64,000 bases of DNA from Protonemura montana (Eukaryota; Arthropoda; Insecta; Plecoptera; Nemouridae). The position numbers and the translations under genes are program-made. The notes beneath the pieces were generated by a model that was not told the origin of the DNA, ran no database searches, and was given only the letters and a program-made list of their open reading frames with translations. The stretch is from positions 14,647,701 to 14,711,700 of the forward strand of contig OX387607.1 in NCBI GenBank assembly GCA_947568835.1, written 5' to 3'. Numbering within the stretch: the stretch's first letter is position 1; each line of letters opens with the position of its first letter. Positions 55,666 to 64,000 of the stretch are shown here, one piece after another.

Positions 55666-55675
55666 CTAGACTGTA
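55645..55675 (+). repeat. Single copy of the 54-bp unit core, at the edge of a LINE fragment
   Basis: CTGGTATATTCTCTCAAGCG and CTAGACTGTA match the unit CTGGTATCTTCTCTCACGGG and CTAGACTGTA at 27 of 30 bases. It abuts or belongs to the LINE 3' fragment on the opposite strand. Confidence 0.6.
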
Positions 55676-57762
55676 TTTCCAATTTTTATCACACAAATAG
55701 GTAACGACAACAATCTCAACTCCTTATCTTGCAAAAAATGTGATAAGATTGCTAAGATTTTATATCGTTATTTGATATTAAAGGAGCCATCAGCTTTAAA
55801 TGCTCTAATCGCAGATGGTCGATGAACGTTCGTTTCCCCGAAGATAATGGTCTTAAACGCTATTACCTTTCAACATGATAGCGTCGTGAAAATCGAGGAT
55901 AAAATCAGCTGGAGGCTCACTCAGGATTCGTTAGATGGAGCTCAATATAAATAATACTACTTCATAAACTTTATCAAAGCGCTAAAAGTGTCGTTAACGT
56001 TGTATCGATTGGTGTAAGTGAGACATCAATTATATGTTCTTGAATATTGAGTCAAAAACCGAAATAGCATAGCCGTTTGGCCTAGTGATCAGTTTAATTG
56101 CTGATCTATTTTCTTTCAAATCTATCATTCGCTAACGAAATTCACTTTTGAAATCGTTCTAAAAAAAGATGGACGGTTTAATAGCCTCGTTTGTGCACAT
56201 CTGTAAGAATGTCGATCGTAAATTTCCGTTTCATGTTCACAGGAGGTCTAAAAATTAAAAAGCTAGCACATCAATGTTTCAATGTTGAGTCTGCCAAAAG
56301 GCAAAAGAGAGTGTTATTTCTATTTATAATTTTCACACGCTCTCCATTCGTCGGATGATTATTTGAGTTTTGGTTAAGAAAATAGACATGTCTGCTTGGC
56401 TCTTAACGAGCGCGTGTTTTGTGGCCTGGAGTTAATGTCAACCAAAGGTTCGCGTTCAAAGGCATGTCACTTTATCAGCTGGTCAACGGCTAGACTGTTC
56501 TCTTTTCAGAGATCATTAAGTCAACGCGTTTTTAACCATGATTTGTGTTTGCGTTTAATAATAGGTACGCGTGACGGTTTTGGGTTATTTGGTAAATTGT
56601 GTCTATTAAATATATCTGACAGTTTTTTTTTGTCAACAATTAAGTTCAAGGTCGTCACACTGACAGTATGAAACCTAAAATAACTGTAATATCTTTTTTA
56701 ATACATTTAAAAAATACACTAAATTTGTTTAAGCAATTTCTGTATTCTGATTTATTAATGCTGTTGTCTGCTAGGATCACATTTATTGGGTCGAATTCCA
56801 ACAAAGCCTCAAAGTGGTAATCGTGGTAGAATTTTTAAATTGTGTCCCATTGTTTGACCTTCAGACCTTGATCACTGCGAATTCAAACTTTGAATCTATG
56901 ACAACACCGTTTTGGAACACATCCAAGCTCACAGCCATCTAGATTCTAGAGAACAGCTGTTTTTGAGAAAGTGGCCATGAATTAGTCAGACTTGGCAGTT
57001 TCATTTGTTTATTACAATTGAACTTGTCCCCGATCCATGCTAATATTTGCAAACATCGCATTGGAGAGACCAACACTGTGACACCCCTCACAGAATAGAA
57101 TAGTACAAGAGTACAGTCAAGTCAATAATCGTTACTCGAAAATAGAGTTTTTTCTTTTTAGAAACGACCGGAATCAAGAATCTCTCCACATCGGTAGCCT
57201 CCAACAAGGAATGAAACGAAAAGACTAAACGCCACTCCATATTTATTGATGCAGACACAATAAAAATAGAAATAAGAATTTCTCTGCGTTTTGAAAATAT
57301 TTTCCAATCTGATATCGAGCAGTCTTGCCTCACTGAGCTCCCCTTGCCGAGAGCAATATAGATTTTCTGCCTTGTGCCACTTACCGTTCATCTACGATTA
57401 ATTCCGTTGCCGAGAAGGGCTAAGTCATTGCCTGTATAGGGCTAATTAGCCGGTAGTTCCAGAGCAATGTCTGGTACTTGTTCGACTTGTGATTCTTATA
57501 ATGAGCTTAGTTTGAGTGAAGTTTCAATGTACTGAGTTTTCCATTATCACGTCACGGCGATTGTTGTTAGTACGTATATGTACATATTGGCGTGGACGAC
57601 AGGTGCATTTTCCTGTATGGAAGATTTTCTATGGCCGCATAATAATCATTGGCATTTCAACTAGGTATGTTATTAAGTTACAATACCACGTTCTTTGTTG
57701 GAATCATTTTGCATCAATTCGAAGAGTGGAACGCTATGACTGATATCAAAACATTAATTAGT

Positions 57763-58013
57763 GAGGTTTAATGACAAAATGTTTTGACTATGGACGCTGT
57801 GGCACTGGTCTATTAGTGGATGATGACAAAGGATGATGATGTTCTAACCTAGCCTAGAATGGAGGAGGGAAAACCCGGTGCCGGCACGTAGCCCACTCCT
57901 GTCGAAGAGCACCAAGGGGACCACTAACTTAACGTCCCTTCCGAAGGACGGTACAAAGCGAACAACAGGATTCCTCCACAAAATAGTGTCGAGAGGTTGA
58001 TAAGCGAGGTAAA
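57763..58013 (-). mobile_element. 5S-SINE, 5'-truncated
   Basis: Minus orientation: GGCACTGGTCTATTAG, GATGATGACAAAGGATGATG, TAGCCTAGAATGGAGGAGGG, CCGGTGCCGGCACGTAGCCC, CTTCCGAAGGACGGTACAAA and GTCGAGAGGTTGATAAGCGA. The 5S head is missing. It lies about 0.9 kb downstream of the sNPF receptor stop. Confidence 0.75.
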
Positions 58014-58878
58014 ATCAGCTAATTCCTTTCCAATCACAATCAATAAAGTCAATAAATGAGACAGTGGTATAATTTTGAAGGGTCTTGGGTGGTTACAGCT
58101 CAGTAAACCATTTAGATTGCTCTCGGATAACGGCTAAAATTATTCGTTGAAAAGCCACGGTGGAAAACGAATTCGCAAACGAGTTAATGAGTTAATATTA
58201 CATTTCGACAGCGCCAAGTTGCGATTACGTTTTGGGCTACACACTGATAATCGTATGGTTCTCGAAATTGTATCGATTGAATTCTATCTGCGTTATCAGT
58301 CCACGTGTATTTTTACAAGCACCAGGGTGGGCACTCAAGATAGGGCAGCTCTCAGTCACCCGCTTACTTATAGTATTTTTTGTTTTCAAATAGTTCTTGT
58401 TCGCTGAACCTAACTGGAAACACTACAATAGAATTTGAGAACTTATCTTGTGGTGTCATTGGCACTGTAGCATATAAATCAACGTATTCCCTTTCTTTTC
58501 CAATTAGGTCAAACAATAAATTGCAGTTTTTCAAAGTTGCACAAGACGAAGATCCTGTTTTCAATTTACAGAAAAGCGGTTTTAAACAACACATTGTCGA
58601 GATGCTAGTAGGTACAAACTGGCAACTACCAGCGAGTTGTTTGAGAACATATGAAATTGTTCAGTCTTGCAGCACAGTCCCGTGGATAAGCAAACTCGAA
58701 TGTTTGAATGATTGGAACGAAATTCCCGCGCGAAGCCAATAAAGTTTCAAGCGCGGGGAAATCAACTTCACCATATCGACGAATCCCACGCGGCCCACCA
58801 ATAACCACTGGGATTGTCGCATACCAGCAGCATACCACAACGCAAACATATTCAACAAACCCAACGACAGGTCTCGGT

Positions 58879-58884
58879 ACTCAC
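58879..58884 (-). promoter_or_regulatory. Consensus splice donor directly after the sNPF receptor stop codon
   Basis: On the minus strand the reading frame ends TTC ATC TAG and is followed at once by GTGAGT, a perfect AG|GTGAGT donor. If it is used, the gene has a 3' UTR intron beginning at the base after the stop. No AATAAA is seen on this strand within several hundred bases after the stop, which fits a distant terminal exon. Use is not proven. Confidence 0.45.
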
Positions 58885-60321
58885 CTAGATGAACGTACTC
58901 GAAATCTGACTCTTCAACTCGATGCTCTCAAAGCCTTCCCCATTCTTGACGATCTCCTTCGCGGGCGGCGAGGTTCTCCCATCTCCAGCGATCAAACGCA
59001 GGTGAACGCTCTCGCTGTCGGCTGCGAACATGGCCGACGGCACCAGGACAGTCTCGACGTCCACGCTGTCTTCTTTGCTCGGCTTCCCGCGCGCCTCGAT
59101 CATCGGCCTCTCCTCGAGGATCGGCGTCGGCAAAACGTCGTCAACCATCTTGATTCTCACCGAACCCATGCGGTTCACTGTCGACGTGACCAGCGTGTCT
59201 TGGATCGTCTCGTTGTTGCCGTTGCACGTTCTCTCCGAGCGCCAGTTGCCAGAGCGTCCAGCGCTGCCGGGCGCGTTCCTGCCAGCAGCGTCGAAGAACG
59301 GCAACACTTGTTTGAACTCTTTTCTGAAGTTTTCGTTTAGCCAGGCGTACAGGAATGGGTTGTAGCAGGTCGAGCTCATCGCCAGCGCGTGCACCATGAA
59401 GAAGCACAAGTAGTAGTATTTCGTCATCGCTATCGTCAAGGAGATGTCGTTGGCGAAATTGACGACGTTGAGCGGCAGCCAGGAAACGGCGAAGATGGTG
59501 ACCATGGCGATGAGCATCCGGTTGGTTCGACGTTTGCGCTCGCGATCCGATTCCTCTTTTCTCGAGTTTTTCGCCCCCGGCTTGGAGCGAGCGCGGTCCT
59601 TCAGTTTCAGCGATACTTTAATGTAGCAGAAAGCGATTATGAACAACGGGATCACGAACTGCGTGATGGCCGTCAACGCACCGAAGATCTGGCGAAATCT
59701 CTCAGACGGCCAGTCTTCGTCACAGTAGTATTTGCCGTTGCCGTTTAGGTTGTGACTCATGTAAATGCCGTAAGGCAAAGTGACCATTAGGGAGAATATC
59801 CAGATACCAGTAATGATCGCGAAGCAAGTAGACAGCTTCATTCGGGGGTGAAACGGGTAGATGATGACACAGTATCTGTCGATAGCGATCGACATGAGCG
59901 TCAAGGTTGAAATGTAAACGCTCGTGCCTTGGGCGTACGCCACTAGATGGCAGAGCACGCTGCCGAACACCCACTGCGCCAGGAACGAGTACAGTGGAGT
60001 GAACGGAACCGACAGGGAGCATAGAAGAATGTCGGAGAGTGCCAAGTTGGTGATGAAGAAGTTGGTGACCGTTTGCATGGCACGGTTTCTGTAGACTACG
60101 TAGCAGACGAGCACGTTGCCGAAGACGCCGAGGACGAAGATGGTCGAGTACAGGAGACAGAACAGTGCTTGTATGGCGTCGTTCTGGATGATGTCGTAGT
60201 GGTCAACGAAGGTTGTGTTGTAGGCGGCGTTTGTCGCGGTCATGTTGTCGTCGAAGGTGAAGTTGTCCGGAATCTGTGAGCTCGACTCCCACACGTCGAA
60301 GGCCGTGTGATTTTCAAACAT
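58885..60321 (-). CDS. sNPF-R: Short neuropeptide F receptor (rhodopsin-like GPCR), single exon
   Basis: 478 residues with seven TM segments. Extracellular N-terminus has four N-glycosylation sequons (N4, N20, N26, N35). TM1 GN at 68-69; LALSD with D97; disulfide Cys C124 and C200; DRY at 148-150; W174; WLP at 281-283 in TM6; NPFLY at 321-325. Family-specific runs match insect sNPF receptors: SVPFTPLYSF, QGTSVYISTLTL, YPFHPRMKLSTC, CDEDWPSE, DRARSKPGAKNSRKEE, RTNRMLIAMVTIF and SSTCYNPFLYAWLNENFRKE. Such receptors bind short neuropeptide F at the neuronal or endocrine cell surface and couple to G proteins in feeding and growth control. The tail is about 140 residues long and ends in STFI, a possible class I PDZ ligand. 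The sequence is GC-richer than its surroundings. The stop codon directly abuts a consensus splice donor. Confidence 0.93.
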   Translation of the reverse strand: MFENHTAFDVWESSSQIPDNFTFDDNMTATNAAYNTTFVDHYDIIQNDAIQALFCLLYSTIFVLGVFGNVLVCYVVYRNRAMQTVTNFFITNLALSDILLCSLSVPFTPLYSFLAQWVFGSVLCHLVAYAQGTSVYISTLTLMSIAIDRYCVIIYPFHPRMKLSTCFAIITGIWIFSLMVTLPYGIYMSHNLNGNGKYYCDEDWPSERFRQIFGALTAITQFVIPLFIIAFCYIKVSLKLKDRARSKPGAKNSRKEESDRERKRRTNRMLIAMVTIFAVSWLPLNVVNFANDISLTIAMTKYYYLCFFMVHALAMSSTCYNPFLYAWLNENFRKEFKQVLPFFDAAGRNAPGSAGRSGNWRSERTCNGNNETIQDTLVTSTVNRMGSVRIKMVDDVLPTPILEERPMIEARGKPSKEDSVDVETVLVPSAMFAADSESVHLRLIAGDGRTSPPAKEIVKNGEGFESIELKSQISSTFI

Positions 60322-63300
60322 TTTCCGGCGGTTGTTGGCGCTCGTCGGTCGATGCTCGTTGAATTTATTTGTTGCACGTTCGGCGCGATTCGCGCACAGA
60401 GAGGAGTTTATCTAGATTAGCGCGCGTACACATTGTTGCTGTTGACCGAACGCAAACAATAGGGATAAATCGCGGATTATTCGCGAAATGAACATTAACA
60501 ATATTTTACATTGCTGCTGTTTTTTTTTTTTTCACATTACGAAAAAAAACGCTAGGGTTGAATGTTAACAATAGTTTTCCAAGTAAACATATAATTCATT
60601 AATCACTTTTAAAGAGTGACAGTAATCGAAGAACTCACGATCGGCCTGCACTCAAATCGTTTTCGAATCTACAACGCAATCAATCAACCCCCATGGTTCG
60701 TTTGTCGTCGCCGTGCCCGCCGCGCCTGTGGAGGCGACTGAAACGCCCGAAAACACGACTCGTCCGGGACGCACCCGTCTAAAGACTAAATTTCACTCAT
60801 TACACGCGAGTACGTCACCAATTAGCGCCGGCACGCATTACGAAAGCTATTTACTCGACAATTAGAGTCCGCGCCAAATCGTGTTGTGCCGCGGCGACTG
60901 AAAGCCAGGACACATTTGTTTAACAAGATGTATTGATTCGAATCGAGTCACCTTGAAGATGTTACGCGCCGAGACTGAACGCACAACTCGCGCGATTTTT
61001 TTTGCCCGGTCAACTTGCACATGATGGTAATTTAACTCCCGAACTAGCCCACCACTTGTTGCGTTTGGCACTGCACGAAGAATCTATCGGTGTTGACAGG
61101 AAACTAATCGTCCAGCTTGGTTTTTATCTTGTTTTTAGTTCAACGAGCCCGCCGTTGGTAACCTCGGACAAAATTGACGCATCAATTCACGTTTGCTGCT
61201 TCTTTGGGTTACAAATCTTGGGTGGAGCGCTGGTATTCATTTGGCGTTTTTTCGGGTTTCACACGGTAGTTCTTTCTGCTATTGTCAATTTAGTCCGAAA
61301 TTGCAGCCATGCCTGACGGCAATACGGGATACGCGGTCTCCAAGCGCAAAGATATCAGGAATAAGACATTGGACGTAGACTGAAGCTTTGTGTCACTGAA
61401 ATGTTAAAATGTTGTTATTCTTCGATCTCCTCTACGCGGCCGGAGAGTAATGTTTCTTAACCAAATATTGTATTTTTTACGAAAAGGCTTCTGTGCAAAG
61501 TCACGAATTGTTCATTTTTACACACAAAGAAGACATTTTTATAAATAAACAGCTAGAATATATCTTGAGGCTGTTTTTTCTTCTATTTATTTTGCTCACA
61601 TATTACGAGAAAAAAAACAGCTTGACACGTGCAAAATAGAGTGTAATTCGCTACGAGTTTGTTCAACACTTCATTATCGTGGTTATATGCATTATCATTA
61701 GGCCGACTCAGAAATAAAACCACTTGCTGTAGGAACCGAAAACGAACAAGCCACGTTAAGTGTTTTGAACAGAAATCATTTCAGCAACACTTTCACGAAC
61801 CATCTAGGTGTATTACATTTTCGTTTGGGACAATTTTATTGTCAATAAAACAGGAATCAAAAATTTACGAATGTCTCGCAACGAACACAGTTCTTCTCTA
61901 AAATAACTAATTAAAAATTAAATTTCATCATTAGCTAACTTGGCGTCGAAAAGAACAGTCCAACAGGTATCGCAAGGCGTTTGTCGCCGCGACGTCGTAG
62001 CGGCGAGGCGTCGAGGGCGTCGAGGGCGTCTGTTCAGCGAAGCGTCGGAACAGAGACTGATGATCGCCGACGAACGCAGCCAGCGATTCGTCGTGGACCA
62101 TGCGCGCCCAGGTCGACGTCGTGGTCGCTGCGCGCATAGATTAACATTATCACACACTTAGGCGCCGGTCGGCGTCGTCATCGGCGTCGGGACGCTCTTG
62201 AGTTGCTATTCATGACAGTTTGTCTTAAATGTGATATGGAGAAGATTCTCTATTAGTTACTGAATTTTTAATAAGGTGCTGAGGTGTATTTTATTGCGAT
62301 TATAAACTTTTATGCTATTTTTTAAGATTTGGTGTAGAACTTTTAAACGAAGAACCTAATTTATAAACGTGCTTTACCACCTAAAGCAAGACAATGTCAT
62401 AAAAGCTAAATTTTTGTGTGTGTTTGTGCATTTCAAATTTAAGTAGGGAAACCAACGTGGTGCGCTGCTATCAAACAATATTGATTTGAGCTTGTACCAT
62501 CAAAGTTGCAAAGCATTTCTTGCCAATAAAATCGTATACCAACCCTTTAAAACATTTTACAGTGCATGAATATTCATAAATGGAGCACACAAGCATCTCG
62601 GAAAGCACTTCTTTCATGCATCATAAAAGAGCGTCCCGTCGTTCGGCCTTGGGCCCGTAATAAAAACCTTGGGGGACGCCATCGAATCGTCTCGTCAGGA
62701 TCTCATCAACATTCACCAGTTTCGGTTAGAAAAGTTTCCACGACCGAGTGTCGACCATGTTAAAGTGGAATTCTTGTGGGTAGTAAATACTGAAGTAGTT
62801 TTTAGCCGGTTTCAGAAAAATACATTTATCTGGAATTTTAACAAATTCCGGAACGTGACTAATTTAATTAATTTGAGAGATGAGGAAGGATTTGAGGAGA
62901 TTAGAGATGCTGGAAAGGAAAATATCGGAAATTTGATTAAGTCAAAGAAATCTGTAGACATTAAAAATTAACGTAGAGAGTGAAGTGAAACTTTCAATTT
63001 GATATAAGTTGTGTTTTAATTGTTCGCGGGTCGGTTTTGATTTATTTTTATTGTGCCATTTTGGGCCAGTTTAACAATGTCAAGTTATTAAATAACAGGG
63101 GGTTACGATGACAACATTAGCATCTGGTTGGCTGTGAGATGAGTATTTAACTGGCAGTTAACTTTTAAACCAAACATTGCAAAACTGGTCGTTAGCGTGC
63201 TCAGATGAGACCCATGCGTTTCTTAACAAGACAGAACTGCGAAACAAGTTCGGGGGCAAGAAAAATTTTTAAATCATCCGAATTATCGCAAAGCTGTTCT

Positions 63301-64000
63301 ACGCTTTTTAATACAAACGTTTTTCATTTATCAAAAAAAAACTTTCAAGTCACTAAATCTTACAGAAATAATTAGCGTGAATTTGACGTTCAATTTTTGA
63401 TCGTTGATGATTTTTGTTCATTTTGATCAATTTTTCAAGATTTTTCAGAATTTTTTATGGATTTTAGAATCATGTCTACTTGATTTAGCCTTAGCACTAG
63501 TTTTAAGAAAAACTATTAGAAAAGGGTTTTGAATGCTAAGTAAAGGACAACTAAAATTCCTAAAGTTATTCTTAACTAAATTTTGTTGTCCTTTACTTAG
63601 CATTAAAAACCCATTTCAAAAAGTTTTGGTTATTTCAAAATTTGTATTTACATTTTTAAAGAAATGTATAGGTTTAACCCAACTAAATACTAAATAATAT
63701 CAAATCAATTTTTGCACCGCCGCTCCTAGCTTCTTGTTCAGTCAACATCGCCATATTGTTTTCACTTTCAACCAACTACGAACAAAATAAAACAACGCTC
63801 ATCTACGTTTCTCCGACTGCCCCCTGGTTTATTTCTGTCAGTAACTCGTCACTCTCTGTGCTAACTAGGGGCGTGACGTCACGGGATGTCCACGCCTGGC
63901 ATATGGAACCGATCGGACGAAATGCCGCGGGACATAATGATGAAATGTGATCAATATTAACAAACTTCATTCCTTTGTGGCCAGATTGATACCAACTGGA
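60322..64000. other. Upstream of the sNPF receptor, no further gene recognised
   Basis: The first 600 bases upstream of the receptor ATG are GC-richer (many CG dinucleotides near 60,700-60,900 and 61,960-62,200), which suits a promoter region, but no TATA box at a convincing distance is seen. The frames at 61,918-62,161 are Arg-rich on both strands and look like low-complexity CGTCG sequence. The MITE relative lies at the right end. Confidence 0.5.
63467..63626 (+). mobile_element. Fold-back relative of the 550-bp MITE
   Basis: AATCATGTCTACTTGATTTA and GCCTTAGCACTAGTTTTAAG match one terminal repeat of the 17-kb MITE and are preceded by TA. An inverted repeat follows with arms of about 35 bases: GGGTTTTGAATGCTAAGTAA from 63524 and TTGTCCTTTACTTAGCATTA ending near 63612. 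The second terminal repeat is not recognised. Confidence 0.6.

Larger units (their letters stand above)
40577..58878. other. Intergenic region between channel gene and sNPF receptor, no gene recognised
   Basis: About 18 kb. It holds the 54-bp array, family A copies 2 and 3, a tRNA-Ala-like SINE, two 5S-SINEs, the LINE 3' fragment and a G-rich repeat. The rest is AT-rich with many homopolymer runs. There is a perfect palindrome TTAACTATAGTTAA near 48,043. It could contain 3' UTR exons of either neighbouring gene. Confidence 0.55.

Noticed and set aside
58708-59748. Several plus-strand frames of 110-210 codons
   Set aside because: They lie antisense to the sNPF receptor coding region, are Arg/His-rich and show no family motifs.
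58885-60321. Long neuropeptide F receptor (NPFR) instead of sNPF receptor
   Set aside because: The runs VPFTPLY, YPFHPRMKLSTC and SSTCYNPFLYAWLNENFRKEF are those I recall from short NPF receptors; phylogeny would settle it.
61918-62161. Arg-rich frames on both strands
   Set aside because: Low-complexity CGTCG-type sequence gives open frames in several phases at once; no conserved motif.

Overview
This looks like nuclear DNA of an arthropod, most likely a hexapod or other pancrustacean. The evidence is a spliced pickpocket-type DEG/ENaC channel gene, an intronless receptor gene that closely matches insect short neuropeptide F receptors, GT-AG introns, AT-rich intergenic DNA and many SINEs, LINEs and minisatellites. 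There is no operon structure and no sign of bacterial or organelle sequence. The species cannot be named from the sequence alone.

Layout. Positions 1-12,400 hold no recognisable gene, only repeats: a 41-bp minisatellite, 5S rRNA-derived SINEs, tRNA-derived SINEs and a tiny insertion with clean target duplications. From 12,986 to 40,576 on the + strand runs a pickpocket-like sodium channel gene with nine recognised coding exons over 27.6 kb. Its seventh intron (8.6 kb) carries a 5'-truncated LINE with a long open reverse transcriptase frame and a second 41-bp array. Its last intron (7.7 kb) contains two complete genes on the opposite strand: tandem paralogues of MORN repeat protein 5, each with three exons and identical intron phases. 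Positions 40,577-58,884 are intergenic DNA with a 54-bp tandem array, a LINE 3' fragment, a rearranged 5S-SINE and other dispersed repeats. A single-exon gene at 58,885-60,321 (- strand) encodes the short neuropeptide F receptor. The remaining 3.7 kb upstream of it shows no gene.

How the parts relate. The channel and the peptide receptor are both neuronal or sensory membrane proteins, but nothing in the sequence links their regulation. The MORN5 pair is nested antisense in the channel gene, so transcription of the two loci could interfere. Most of the rest is transposon-derived. The most unusual items are (1) two near-identical insertions of about 50-60 bp with perfect 11- and 12-bp target duplications, (2) a 5S-SINE whose internal pol III promoter region is tandemly triplicated, (3) a 41-bp minisatellite dispersed at three sites in one orientation with a shared 3' flank, and (4) a conserved block upstream of the MORN domain in both MORN5 paralogues.
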